The notes: generated from the letters alone by a model not told the origin. 64,000 nt of DNA from a candidate division WOR-3 bacterium (GCA_039801505.1 JBDRUV010000004.1:1-64000); one strand, 5' to 3'; shown: positions 1 to 8,294, counted from the stretch's first letter. A program made the numbers and translations.

Positions 1-638
1 ATAAGATTCTGAACGATAAATTTTAAGTTATATAAATCGGTGTTAGAAGGGCCGTCCGCATCAGGATTAAAAGAAGGATCCGGATTAATCACCTGGAAAC
101 TCCCTACATATACCAAGGTACCGTTAGCATCAACGCTTCCAGTGAGATTGTCTTCAATAATATCAACGTCTTCTTGTTGACCTACATTGACCTTAAGTAA
201 AAATGAATCCCTAATCGCGGGGTCGTTTTGATCATATGCAATGACCCATCCTTCGTAGGTTCCTTCGGGTTGGGCATCAGGAACATACACAGTAATTTCA
301 AAACTGATACCATCTCCAATAGGAATCCCGAGATAAGAAGATGGCAAAGTAATATTCGTGCCAGGAATTGTATAGATTGAATAGTAAAGATCAGTAGCAG
401 AAAAATCTACATCAAGTATTCCACCGGCCCCTGGCGGATCTGGGTCAGGATTATAACTTAAACTCGGATTTACAACCCAGAAATAGCCGGTACCTTGATT
501 GTTGGGAAGCAAATCCATCGTCAAGGTGTTCCCGACCAAATTACCGATGTTATCAGGAATATCTAAGTCAGTAGCTTGTGCCAATAAAATAGTTAAAGGC
601 AAAACAATACCTATTATAACATGCTTTATGCGTGACAT
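1..638 (-). CDS. Partial secreted protein, C-terminus outside window
   Basis: The minus-strand frame is open from an ATG at 638 to the window edge (212 codons visible). It begins MSRIKHVIIGIVLPLTILLA, a typical signal peptide, so the product is exported. The visible mature part is acidic and rich in Gly, Pro, Asn and Asp, and looks like beta-sandwich or Ig-like repeats of a surface protein. I do not recognise a named family. AAAGGAG lies 8 nt before the ATG. The frame also stays open to an in-frame ATG at 731, which has its own AAAGGAG 5 nt upstream, so a form with 31 extra N-terminal residues is possible. The 638 start is preferred because it places the signal peptide at the N-terminus. Confidence 0.7.
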   Translation of the reverse strand, partial: MSRIKHVIIGIVLPLTILLAQATDLDIPDNIGNLVGNTLTMDLLPNNQGTGYFWVVNPSLSYNPDPDPPGAGGILDVDFSATDLYYSIYTIPGTNITLPSSYLGIPIGDGISFEITVYVPDAQPEGTYEGWVIAYDQNDPAIRDSFLLKVNVGQQEDVDIIEDNLTGSVDANGTLVYVGSFQVINPDPSFNPDADGPSNTDLYNLKFIVQNL

Positions 639-782
639 AGTACTAACTCCTTTTTGACCTTTAGTCAGGTCGGTTGATTTACTAAAAAAGGACGAAATTT
701 TGTTAATGATTGATAACCTCCTTGAACCCATACATACTCCTTTCGTTGGTTAAATTTTTCTATTCCCATCATAGCCTTACGC

Positions 783-811
783 ATTTTAATAAAAAACCTA
801 CTACCTGTCAA
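783..811 (-). promoter_or_regulatory. Sigma70-type promoter for the leftmost gene
   Basis: On the minus strand, TTGACA (811-806) is separated by 17 nt from TAAAAT (788-783). Transcription would start near 776, giving a leader of about 140 nt to the ATG at 638, or about 45 nt to the alternative ATG at 731. Both ATGs have SD sequences. The rest of 641-951 holds only this promoter and the divergent one for the gene at 952. Confidence 0.65.
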
Positions 812-914
812 GCAAAATTTTATTCTCATAAGTTAAAATCAAGCTTTCTAGCCAATTATACACTTCAAAAGTAATTTGTCAAGAGGAAATTTTAATTTTT
901 TGTATTTGTTTTTA

Positions 915-943
915 TTGACCTACTACTTTATTCTTGGTATAAT
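915..943 (+). promoter_or_regulatory. Promoter giving a leaderless transcript
   Basis: TTGACC (915-920), a 17-nt spacer and a perfect TATAAT (938-943). The ATG of the next gene is at 952, only 8 nt after the -10 box, so the expected transcription start falls on or next to the start codon. There is no Shine-Dalgarno. This is one of seven such arrangements in the window. Confidence 0.8.
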
Positions 944-951
944 CCTAAGCG

Positions 952-2754
952 ATGAAAAAAATGCAAGCATTTTTAATTTTCAGTATGCTTTTGAGTTGGG
1001 TAATGGGCATAAATCCACCCGCGGTTAACTCCAATTCATTTAGTTTTGTGGTACTGGGAGATCGCACCGGTAGCGTTGATCAACCGGTGTTTGAACAAAT
1101 TCTTGCACAAATTAAGGCCCTCAGTCCTGACTTTATTTTTAATATTGGCGATCTAATTGAAGGCTATACTTCAGCGGTAGACTCAATAAACCAAGAATGG
1201 AATTTTGTGTTAACTAAGCTTGGGGAATTAAAAGAAAAGTTCTTTTTTACACCCGGAAATCATGACATATGGGATTCTTTGAGTAAGGCAATTTATTTAA
1301 AACTAACTGGGTATCCGAATACATATTATAATTTCTCCATAGGTAAAAACCATTTCATTATACTTGATAATAGCTTACAAGAACGAGGCGACAAATTTGA
1401 TACAACACAATTAAACTGGCTTACCAAGGCTCTTGCGGCTATTAAAAAAAGTGATAAAATATTCTGTTTTATGCACAAATCTTTCTGGAAAGAGGCTTAT
1501 CTTAACAATACCCCCGATACCCTTCATAAATTGTTTGTAAAATATGGGGTTGACTATGTATTTTCCGGCCATGACCATTACTATTGCCAACTCAATTGGG
1601 ACGGAATCACCTATATTCAGGTAGGGCCTTCCGGAAGTCGTTATAAAATATATAAAAAAGAAGAATATGGCGCATTCCAAAATTTCGTGTATGTTTTAGT
1701 AAAAAGTAACGATGTGGAAATTAAAGTGATAAAACCCGATGGCCAGAAGCTAAGTTGTGACATTGTAACTCTAGATGACATTAAGACATTAGAAAGAATT
1801 GAAAATACGGTTACAATTACTCCAATAAGCCTTGATGACTTCGATATTGAGTATAGCACTGGGACCACAGCCGTGTCTAAAGAAATCGAGGTCGTAATTG
1901 ATAATATAACTAAATTTCCGTTAAATTCCTTTGGCCGGTGGTACGTGCAACGACCAAATTGGAATATACTGCCCCAAGAAACAACAGTGTTTATTCCGGC
2001 CCAAAGTAGCATGAGCTACAGATACCGATGGCAATTAGTAAATGAAAGTCTCTATCCTTTGCCACACTTTCAGATTAATTACCCTTACGGTCAGCTGGGC
2101 AATAAAACATATAAAGTAACAAAACTGTTACCCCTACAGCGCAATACTCAGTGTGTATTTACTGCAGAGAAGATAAAAGTTGATGGGGTGCTTACGGAAA
2201 AAATTTGGCAAAAACTCAGACCAATCCGAATATTTGGAGCAAGCGACGGCGATGTTTCGAAAACTGACCCGTGGCAAGTTTATTTTGCTTATGATCAAGA
2301 TTATATCTATATTGCGGCCAAATTAACTGATTGGGAACCGGATAGAATTGTTTCGATAATCAATAGACGTGATGATAAAGTTTATAATGACGACCACGTA
2401 AATATTATCCTCAAGCCCACACCAGCCGAACAAGATACTTATTACCAGTTCTTTGTCAATGCCTCTGGGATAGTAATGGATCGAAAGTGTTATCTTGTTG
2501 GTAAAGATTCCAAAAAAGAACTTAACTGGAATAGCAACATTGTCGCCAAAACCCACCGGATAAACTCCAAGGGCTTCAAGGGCTGGACATTGGAAGCCAA
2601 AATCCCGCTAAAAGATCTTACAGCTCAAACACCTACCATCTGGGGTTTTAATCTGGCGCGCTTTCAAAAGCGTAAAGAACAAGTCAGTATCTATTCAGTG
2701 CCATTCGAACATAACCCTAAAACATTTGCCACTCTTTATTTTATACCAAAATAG
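952..2754 (+). CDS. Secreted calcineurin-like metallophosphoesterase with C-terminal CBM9-like domain
   Basis: A 600-aa protein with an N-terminal signal peptide (residues 1 to about 19). Residues 30-270 form a calcineurin-like phosphoesterase domain with the dimetal motifs GDRTG (~37), GDLIEG (~67), GNHDIWD (~102), MHKSFW and SGHDHYY (~205). Substrate unknown. Residues ~280-395 look like a linker or beta-sandwich. Residues ~400-600, with DGVLTEKIWQKL and the WTLEAKIPL pattern, resemble the family 9 carbohydrate-binding (DOMON-like) fold found in many secreted proteins. Binding of a periplasmic or surface glycan is inference. The start at 952 fits the leaderless promoter. The next gene begins 3 nt after the stop and has no SD, so the two are probably co-translated. 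Confidence 0.85.
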   Translation: MKKMQAFLIFSMLLSWVMGINPPAVNSNSFSFVVLGDRTGSVDQPVFEQILAQIKALSPDFIFNIGDLIEGYTSAVDSINQEWNFVLTKLGELKEKFFFTPGNHDIWDSLSKAIYLKLTGYPNTYYNFSIGKNHFIILDNSLQERGDKFDTTQLNWLTKALAAIKKSDKIFCFMHKSFWKEAYLNNTPDTLHKLFVKYGVDYVFSGHDHYYCQLNWDGITYIQVGPSGSRYKIYKKEEYGAFQNFVYVLVKSNDVEIKVIKPDGQKLSCDIVTLDDIKTLERIENTVTITPISLDDFDIEYSTGTTAVSKEIEVVIDNITKFPLNSFGRWYVQRPNWNILPQETTVFIPAQSSMSYRYRWQLVNESLYPLPHFQINYPYGQLGNKTYKVTKLLPLQRNTQCVFTAEKIKVDGVLTEKIWQKLRPIRIFGASDGDVSKTDPWQVYFAYDQDYIYIAAKLTDWEPDRIVSIINRRDDKVYNDDHVNIILKPTPAEQDTYYQFFVNASGIVMDRKCYLVGKDSKKELNWNSNIVAKTHRINSKGFKGWTLEAKIPLKDLTAQTPTIWGFNLARFQKRKEQVSIYSVPFEHNPKTFATLYFIPK

Positions 2755-2757
2755 CTC

Positions 2758-5538
2758 ATGTCAAAATTTGGTCTACTATTATTAAGTTTTTTAAGTGTCT
2801 CCTTATTGTTTTCTCAATTCCTTACTGAGAAGGAAAAAGCTTATCTAATAAAAAGTCTAGATGTTCATGGTATTACTACTGAAGAATTGGGTTTTGAAAA
2901 AAAATGGGTTCCAGATAGTTTTTTGCTGAACGTAGTAAAAGACTTAATGAATGACCCCCTGAAAGCCCCTTGTTATCTTGAAACCACTATAAACCAAATT
3001 GAGCAGCATAAAGATAGCGTCTCCGGGCTTGTTGTTTTGCTTAATAATAATCTGGACTTAAAAATTTCTCCACAAGATGTCCGGGAGATCAAAGCCAAAA
3101 ACAAAGGTAATACTTCAGATACTTCCATTGCCGAAGCTGTTCGTCTGATTAAAACTACTATCCAGGTTGGTGAGTACTACCTTCGGCGGAGTATAAAGAA
3201 TATCACGCCTGAGGAACTTAATAAATTAGTAATGATGCTTCCAACCCTCTGGATAGACGAAGATGATAGCTTATCAAAATTCAAAGGGGTTTTACATCGT
3301 GAGTTTGGTCGAGAAATTGATACCGGCGTGAAAGTTGAAATTGAGACAATTCTTCAGTTGGTCAGGAAAATCGATCGTAAATCTTTAGCCCTAGCTTGTC
3401 TTACTTGGGTTATTGGCACGGAACGAGTGCTTGTCATTGCAAATGAGCTTAAGCATAATAATTTTCCTGTATTTGAAGCGGATTGTGGCAAAGTATATTA
3501 TTATGAAGAAACACCCTGGGGTAAATTGGTAATTGGCAGTGAAGAGAACAATAGGTATGAAGGCGATTATACGATAGTCATTGACCTCGGGGGTAATGAC
3601 AGCTATCGGGGAAGAATTGGTAGTGGATTGGGGATATTTTCTCAGCCTTTTTCCCTAGTAATTGATTGTGAGGGAAACGATTTTTATGATACTCGCGATA
3701 AACTGTTTTCACTGGGCGCTGGTCTCTTAGGCTGCGGGATAATTGTTGACCAAAATGGCAACGATATTTATTTAGGAAGCCATTATTCAATCGCGACTGG
3801 GCTTTTGGGATTGGGGCTTGTTTGGGACCAAAATGGCGACGACCTCTACACTGCGGGTTGCTTTTCCCTCGGTGCTGGTAATTGGGGCATAGGGATGCTT
3901 TTAGATAATCAGGGTTCAGATACTTATCGCGGCTATGAATTTTCTCAAGCGTTCAGTTCGAGTTGGGGTTATGGTTTATTGGCTGATTTTGAAGGTAATG
4001 ATCTATATTATGCTGGTGGTAGGTATCTGCATACCCCGCTATTGCCAAAAGATCATCGTTCTTTGTCGCAAGGATTCTCTATCGGTTTTCGACCACTAGC
4101 AGCTGGCGGTATTAGTCTCTTATACGATAAGGCTGGGCAAGATAATTATAATGTCGGTGCCTTTGGTCAGGGTTCAAGTTACTGGTATAGCTTAGGCATG
4201 TTATACGATAAGGCTGGTAACGATTTCTATAATGCTACAGAATATGCCCAAGGTGCTGGTATTCATCTTTCAGTGGGAATTCTCTTAGACGAAGAAGGTT
4301 CAGACCATTATTTCTCGCGTTTGGGACCGGCTCAAGGTGAAGGTCATGATTTATCAGTAGGGATATTAATTGATAAACGAGGCAATGACTCCTATTTAAC
4401 TAGCGGTGGCCAAGGGGTTGGGCTTACTAACTCGGTAGGAATTTTTTTAGATGCCGAAGGTGACGATTTTTACGGCAGTCGCGAAGCAGGCATTCGCCAG
4501 GGTAGTGCTAATTGGTCGCGGGGTTTTGGTGGAATCGGTGTATTTTTAGATTTGGGCGGCAATGATATTTATCCTCAAGAAGAGATCTTTAGCAATAACC
4601 AATATTGGACTCAGACCGTATTCGGCTCAGGAATTGATACCGCACTTCAAATGCCCGCTGAAGAAGAAATTATCCAAGAAGAACCGGATACGACAATCTC
4701 CAAGATTGAAGAGATTTTTAAAATGGCTGCCCTATGGGAAGTAGGTAATGCTCGTAAGAAAGTAAAATGGGCCCGCGAAAAACTAAAAGAGTCACCCAAT
4801 GAAGCTATAGACTACATCTTTGCCAATAAAATTACTACCAAAGACGGCTTAGAACTGCGCGCCATCGAAGATTTAGCCAAAAGTTATCCCGATTCGTTTA
4901 AACCCAGACTATATCAGGCGCTTTATCACCAGGATCGTTGGGCCCGAGCTAATGCTGCTTATCTATTAGGGAAAATCAAAGTCGATGATGCTCAAGATTC
5001 ACTGTATCGGGCTTACCGAGAAAAACGCATAAGGGCCCGAACGATGATTTCAGCCTTAGAAGACATTGGGGATAGCAGTAGTTTTCATATAATCTATCGG
5101 TTTCTTAGCTACCCAGAGGAGCCAACCCGCATTGCAGCCGCGCGGGCTTTAGGTAAACTAAAAACACCCCGGGCAATACCTTGTTTATATCGGGCGTTAG
5201 ATGATAAATATTTCACAGTCCGAATTGCCGCGGAATCGGCCTTAGTGGCTCTCGGCGACTTTACTTTAAGATACTTACTAAATCTCAGGCCTAATCCGAA
5301 AAGCATTGGTATCTTAGGGGTCTTAGGTGTCAACCTTGATAGCCTCAGTTATCAAGAAACTCGCACTGAAATCATCAATCGGATTATTCCGTACCTTAAG
5401 CATCCTAAAGCAGCTATAAGATTAAAAGCGGTCGAGGCCCTAGGACGCTTTAGTGAAGCGAAGCCGACGTTGGAAGAAAACCTGGCTCAGGAAACCGACA
5501 AATTTGTAATCAGCAAGTACCGCCAGGTGCTAAAATAA
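2758..5538 (+). CDS. Secreted G-x-D-x-Y repeat solenoid protein with HEAT-like C-terminus
   Basis: A 926-aa protein with a signal peptide (MSKFGLLLLSFLSVSLLFSQ). Residues ~20-260 are mostly helical. Residues ~270-605 hold twelve copies of a motif of the form (V/L)xDxxGxDxY, for example VIDLGGNDSY, IVDQNGNDIY and LLDNQGSDTY. The motifs are separated by 25-35 residues rich in Gly, Ser and Gln (SQGxG, IGLLxD). This spacing suggests a parallel beta solenoid with stacked Asp/Asn turns; calcium binding is possible but unproven. Residues ~660-926 contain HEAT/armadillo-like helical pairs (RIAAARALGKLKTPRAIPCL, RLKAVEALGRF). It follows the phosphoesterase by 3 nt, so a shared export or surface role is likely. 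No enzyme motif was seen. Confidence 0.75.
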   Translation: MSKFGLLLLSFLSVSLLFSQFLTEKEKAYLIKSLDVHGITTEELGFEKKWVPDSFLLNVVKDLMNDPLKAPCYLETTINQIEQHKDSVSGLVVLLNNNLDLKISPQDVREIKAKNKGNTSDTSIAEAVRLIKTTIQVGEYYLRRSIKNITPEELNKLVMMLPTLWIDEDDSLSKFKGVLHREFGREIDTGVKVEIETILQLVRKIDRKSLALACLTWVIGTERVLVIANELKHNNFPVFEADCGKVYYYEETPWGKLVIGSEENNRYEGDYTIVIDLGGNDSYRGRIGSGLGIFSQPFSLVIDCEGNDFYDTRDKLFSLGAGLLGCGIIVDQNGNDIYLGSHYSIATGLLGLGLVWDQNGDDLYTAGCFSLGAGNWGIGMLLDNQGSDTYRGYEFSQAFSSSWGYGLLADFEGNDLYYAGGRYLHTPLLPKDHRSLSQGFSIGFRPLAAGGISLLYDKAGQDNYNVGAFGQGSSYWYSLGMLYDKAGNDFYNATEYAQGAGIHLSVGILLDEEGSDHYFSRLGPAQGEGHDLSVGILIDKRGNDSYLTSGGQGVGLTNSVGIFLDAEGDDFYGSREAGIRQGSANWSRGFGGIGVFLDLGGNDIYPQEEIFSNNQYWTQTVFGSGIDTALQMPAEEEIIQEEPDTTISKIEEIFKMAALWEVGNARKKVKWAREKLKESPNEAIDYIFANKITTKDGLELRAIEDLAKSYPDSFKPRLYQALYHQDRWARANAAYLLGKIKVDDAQDSLYRAYREKRIRARTMISALEDIGDSSSFHIIYRFLSYPEEPTRIAAARALGKLKTPRAIPCLYRALDDKYFTVRIAAESALVALGDFTLRYLLNLRPNPKSIGILGVLGVNLDSLSYQETRTEIINRIIPYLKHPKAAIRLKAVEALGRFSEAKPTLEENLAQETDKFVISKYRQVLK

Positions 5539-5562
5539 GTAGGAAAATCAAGGTTTTTTTGA

Positions 5563-5592
5563 CCCCTACACGGTCCGGGGGACGGCCGGCCG
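5563..5592 (+). repeat. GGACCGT intergenic palindrome, copy 1
   Basis: A GC-rich block with ACGGTCCGGGGGACGG flanked by CCCCTACA and CCGGCCG, in otherwise AT-rich noncoding DNA after the HEAT-repeat gene. It shares its cores with the copies near 24115, 32190, 46281, 53310 and 63075. The remaining intergenic DNA to 5808 shows no gene or clear signal. Confidence 0.55.
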
Positions 5593-5808
5593 ATTGTCTT
5601 TTAGGGCTAATAGCCGGCAATCTCTTCGAAATAACAGATAAATGGGAACTTAAAACTAGAAACTCAAATTGGAGTCAATATCAACCAAGATGCCGTGCTT
5701 GACCTAAGGCTAATCAAAACGGAAAATCTATAATCGATCGTAATTGTCCTAATAGTACAAGATCTGATGGTCATAAAGTCTGATCATTAGTTATTCGCAC
5801 TTTTTATC

Positions 5809-5836
5809 TTGACATCGAGAAAATTTAAATTATACT
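5809..5836 (+). promoter_or_regulatory. Promoter of tRNA-Ala(UGC)
   Basis: TTGACA (5809-5814), 16-nt spacer, TATACT (5831-5836). The tRNA begins 17 nt after the -10 box. Confidence 0.75.
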
Positions 5837-5853
5837 ATTTTTACCGTGATTTT

Positions 5854-5929
5854 GGGGGTGTAGCTCAATTGGGAGAGCATCTGCTTTGCAAGCAGAAGGT
5901 CGGCGGTTCGAATCCGCTCACCTCCACCA
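5854..5929 (+). tRNA. tRNA-Ala (anticodon UGC)
   Basis: A full cloverleaf. Acceptor arm GGGGGTG pairs with CACCTCC and includes the G3:U70 pair that identifies alanine tRNAs. D arm TAGCTCAATTGGGAGAGC, anticodon stem CTGCT/AGCAG with anticodon TGC, T arm GGCGG-TTCGAAT-CCGCT. Discriminator A and an encoded CCA (5927-5929). The arsenic island's left inverted repeat starts only 9 nt after the CCA, so this tRNA may have served as an integration site. Confidence 0.97.
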
Positions 5930-5937
5930 TATTGAAT

Positions 5938-6127
5938 TAGCCCCCTCGCAAAAATTTTTTTCAATTAAGGAAACGAAAATTTTTCTGTTTTGCCTTCCTG
6001 CCGATGCAGGAATTGCGGAAACGCTTTCCCACCCCAAACGATAGGACAGGCAAAGATTCCTTCCCCAGACCCCCTTCCTTTTTGCCCACCCGCCATGCCC
6101 GCTTCGCGGGCGAGCCGATGATTTTTT
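5938..6127 (+). repeat. Left ~190-bp inverted repeat of the arsenic island
   Basis: This block matches the reverse complement of 8439-8627 with only scattered substitutions and a few single-base indels, by eye about 94-95% identity. It contains several small hairpins: TTCCTGC-CGAT-GCAGGAA (5995-6012), GCG-GAAA-CGC just after it, and GCCCGC-TTC-GCGGGC near 6098-6112. No ORF of note. It is either a structured noncoding repeat or the terminal repeat of a mobile cassette; no transposase lies between the copies. Confidence 0.85.
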
Positions 6128-6185
6128 TATAAAAAAAATTACAATTGTGGTTTAGAATAATTATAAATTAATCCACAAAGTTTTC

Positions 6186-6235
6186 TTGACAAAGGATTTT
6201 TTATTTGATAATATTTAGATAGTTGTAAAACTATC
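6186..6235 (+). promoter_or_regulatory. arsR promoter with overlapping operator
   Basis: TTGACA (6186-6191), 17-nt spacer, TAATAT (6209-6214). Immediately downstream is the dyad GATAGTT-GTAA-AACTATC (6218-6235), in the place expected for an ArsR operator that blocks transcription in the absence of arsenite. TTTGATA (6204-6210) and TATCAAA (6232-6238) extend the symmetry. Autoregulation by the adjacent ArsR is inference from position and family behaviour. Confidence 0.75.
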
Positions 6236-6255
6236 AAATTAAGAAAGGTGACACT

Positions 6256-6603
6256 ATGAATAAAGATATTCCAAACTTTGCAAAAATTTTCAAGGCTCTT
6301 TCTGACGATAATAGGTTAAAGATATTGCTATTTGTTTATAAAAAGGAATGTAAATGCAAAGATAGCCAACTTTCCTGCCAAAATGAAACTTGCATTAAAG
6401 ATTTATCTAAATTGTTAAATATTACTACTCCCACCATTTCTCATCACATTAAAGAGCTTGTTAATGCAGGTCTTATTATTACAAAAAAAGAAGGAAAATG
6501 GGTCTATTGCAAGGTAAACAGAAAAACATTTGAAAAAGTTTGTATTTTTATAAGCGGGTTTTTTAATAATAAAGGTCGAAATTTAAAATTAGGAGGAAAA
6601 TAA
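6256..6603 (+). CDS. arsR: ArsR-family metalloregulator
   Basis: A 115-aa winged-helix repressor. The ArsR/SmtB core (FKALSDDNRLKILLFV, then LLNITTPTISHHIKELVNAGLI as recognition helix and KWVYCKVN as wing) spans residues ~8-95. A cysteine-rich insert (ECKCKDSQLSCQNETC, residues ~33-50) follows the first helices and would supply thiolate ligands for As(III) or a similar thiophilic ion. An SD-like GAAAGGTG precedes the ATG. It is the first gene of the island operon, 1 nt before arsM. Confidence 0.9.
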   Translation: MNKDIPNFAKIFKALSDDNRLKILLFVYKKECKCKDSQLSCQNETCIKDLSKLLNITTPTISHHIKELVNAGLIITKKEGKWVYCKVNRKTFEKVCIFISGFFNNKGRNLKLGGK

Positions 6604-6604
6604 A

Positions 6605-7419
6605 TTGGACAAGAAAAAAACACAGAAAATCGTAAGAGAAGCCTACGGCAAGATTGCCCAAGGGCAAAAAGGTTGTGAGTGCGGCACTTATGGACCTGAC
6701 ACAAAAACCTTTGTTAAATCTGTTGGTTGTTCGAAGGAGGAACTAAAAGTTATTCCAGAGGAAGCTAACTTGGCTCTTAGCTGTGGAAATCCTACGGCCT
6801 TAGCCAGCCTCAAAGAAAGTGAGATAGTACTTGACCTTGGTTCAGGCGCGGGATTTGATTGTTTTTGGCGGCAAGCAGAGTTGGTGCAAATGGCAAGGTT
6901 ATCGGAGTAGATATGATACCTGAAATGGTTGAAAAAGCGAGAGAGATCGCAGAAAAAAATGCAGTAAGAAATGTTGAGTTTAGGCTCGGCGAAATTGAAA
7001 ATTTGCCGGTAGCAGATAACTCAATTGATGTAGTAATAAGCAACTGTGTTATCAATTTATCATCCAATAAACCAAAAGTGTTTCAAGAAATCCATAGAGT
7101 CTTAAAGCCGAGCGGGAGAATAGCAATCTCTGATATTGCCCTTCTCAAAGAACTCCCGAAAAAAATTCAGGAAAGTATGGAAGCATATGTGGGTTGTGTT
7201 GCAGAAGCCATGCTTATTAACGAGTATAAAAGGATCGTTGAGGCATCCGGATTAAAGGATGTAAAAATTACGGTCAAGGGCTCTTCATCCTGTATTGCCC
7301 CCGACACAAAAGACCCGATAGGTAGAGCTATTTTAGATGGTTTAAGGGAGAATGAATCTCTCGAAGGGTATGTGGTTAGTGTTTATGTGGAGGGATACAA
7401 ATATGGCCAAAAAAAATAA
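6605..7419 (+). pseudogene. arsM: Arsenite methyltransferase, broken by a 1-nt frameshift
   Basis: Two overlapping frames together encode one ArsM-type SAM-dependent methyltransferase of about 271 aa. Frame 1 starts at TTG 6605 (AGGAGG 8 nt upstream) and carries the N-terminal cysteine region (KGCECGTYG, SVGCSKEE) and SAM motif I (VLDLGSGAGFDCF). The frame then changes at a T5 run (6862-6866); one extra T restores LAASRVGANGKVIGVDMIPEM and the rest, including SNCVINLS, YVGCVAEA and SSCIAPDT. The Cys residues typical of ArsM are all present. ArsM methylates As(III) to volatile or less retained species. The indel may be a real inactivating mutation or an assembly error. Frame 1 alone would give a 101-aa dead fragment. 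Confidence 0.85.
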
Positions 7420-7529
7420 TAGTAATTATTTTAATACTCATTGCAACCTTCTTATTGATTTATGGTTGCATAGGCGAGAAAGTAATCAAGATGGTAAACG
7501 AAGATAACGAAACAAAGGAGGCGAAAAAT
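7403..7529 (+). other. Out-of-frame lipoprotein-type leader for the DUF2703 gene
   Basis: An ATG at 7403, inside the end of arsM, has a strong SD (GGAGGG, 7389-7394) 8 nt upstream. As written it encodes a 34-aa peptide. If the A8 run at 7409-7416 is read as A7, the frame becomes MAKKIIVIILILIATFLLIYGC and continues without a stop into the DUF2703 protein. That sequence is a clear membrane or lipoprotein signal with a Cys at residue 22. The gene may therefore be frameshifted, misassembled, or decoded by slippage on the A8 tract. Confidence 0.6.
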
Positions 7530-7985
7530 ATGAAGACACTAAAAATCAAGTGGCAGAGGCTTGTATCTGGCGGACAAACATGTCCAAGATGTGGGTCAAC
7601 AGAGGAAGAATTAGAAAAGGCAATTTCTACTCTTAAGCAATCTCTTACTCCGTTAGGCATACAAGTCGTCCTGGAAAAGGATGAACTTTCTGTTGCGGAG
7701 TTCAAAAAAGACCCCTTGCGGTCTAATCAGATTTGGCTTAACGATCGACTCTTGGAAGATTGGATCGGCGGTAAAGTCGGTCAGAGCCCGTGTTGTGATG
7801 TCTGTGGTCCTTCTGAGTGTAGAACCGTTGGGATTGGTGAAGAAGTCTACGAAGCAATCCCTGCGGACTTAATCATTAAAGCTGGACTTCTCGCGGCTTC
7901 ACAGTTGGTTGTTAGAGAAACCAATGAGTCATGTTGCGAGAGTGAGGCCCCAAAAACACCAACCACTAGTTGTTGTCCAAAATAG
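7530..7985 (+). CDS. DUF2703 cysteine-rich protein of the arsenic operon
   Basis: From the ATG at 7530 (AAAGGAGG 8 nt upstream) the product is 151 aa and soluble. An upstream in-frame TTG at 7455 exists but lies inside the leader described separately. Motifs include CPRCGST near the N-terminus, CCDVCGPSEC in the middle, and CC pairs near the C-terminus (ESCCES, TSCCPK). The family is known from arsenic resistance operons and has a thioredoxin-like look with paired cysteines, but its reaction is not established. A role in binding arsenic or handling thiols is inference. It is the last gene of the arsR operon and is followed by a terminator hairpin. Confidence 0.8.
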   Translation: MKTLKIKWQRLVSGGQTCPRCGSTEEELEKAISTLKQSLTPLGIQVVLEKDELSVAEFKKDPLRSNQIWLNDRLLEDWIGGKVGQSPCCDVCGPSECRTVGIGEEVYEAIPADLIIKAGLLAASQLVVRETNESCCESEAPKTPTTSCCPK

Positions 7986-8024
7986 CACAGCTCTTTAATT
8001 CTAAAATTGTTATTTCAGTAATTT

Positions 8025-8053
8025 GGTTCTATCTAAAAGTAGAGCCATTTTTT
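8025..8053 (+). terminator. Rho-independent terminator of the ars operon
   Basis: GGTTCTA (8025-8031) pairs with TAGAGCC (8040-8046), with one G-U pair, followed at once by ATTTTTT. It lies 40 nt after the DUF2703 stop and overlaps the 3' end of the XRE remnant on the other strand. Confidence 0.7.
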
Positions 8054-8272
8054 ACATATATGTTGTATTGTAATAAATCGTCAACAGAAACATTAAAGCT
8101 TTGGCCAATTTTTGAAGCGTGTCAATTGAGGGATTGGTGATGCCCCTGATTCTAACTTTATGACCGTGTTATAGGAAATATCAGCCAATTTAGAAGGCCG
8201 GTCTTGCGATAAGCTTTTTTGTTTTCTTAATTTCTTTATATTTTTGCTTATTGGCGAAATCTCTCTTGACAT
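8029..8272 (-). pseudogene. XRE-family HTH regulator, two frameshifts
   Basis: On the minus strand an ATG at 8272 opens a Cro/C1-type helix-turn-helix protein (ISKNIKKLRKQKSLSQD, then KLADISYNTVIKLESG). After LESG the frame breaks at a run of four C (8143-8146, plus strand); one added base restores GITNPSIDTLQKLAKAL. A second missing base near 8093 is needed to continue NVSVDDLLQYNIYVKNG to a TAG at 8029. With both repaired it is a normal ~80-residue XRE domain protein. Such regulators often accompany mobile or restriction cassettes. Confidence 0.8.
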
Positions 8273-8294
8273 TATAGCATCAAAATAATAGTAT
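8266..8294 (+). promoter_or_regulatory. Rightward promoter opposite the XRE remnant
   Basis: TTGACA (8266-8271), 17-nt spacer, TAGTAT (8289-8294). It overlaps the 5' end of the XRE remnant and points away from it, the usual place for a promoter controlled by such a regulator. It would now transcribe a truncated reading frame and the right inverted repeat. Confidence 0.5.

Noticed and set aside
3560-4580. DNA tandem repeat or CRISPR-like array
   Set aside because: The periodicity is at protein level (G-x-D-x-Y); the DNA units are divergent and uneven in length. No CRISPR array was seen anywhere in the window.
6810-7067. 85-aa minus-strand ORF opposite arsM
   Set aside because: It is the antisense of ArsM motifs, with no SD or promoter.
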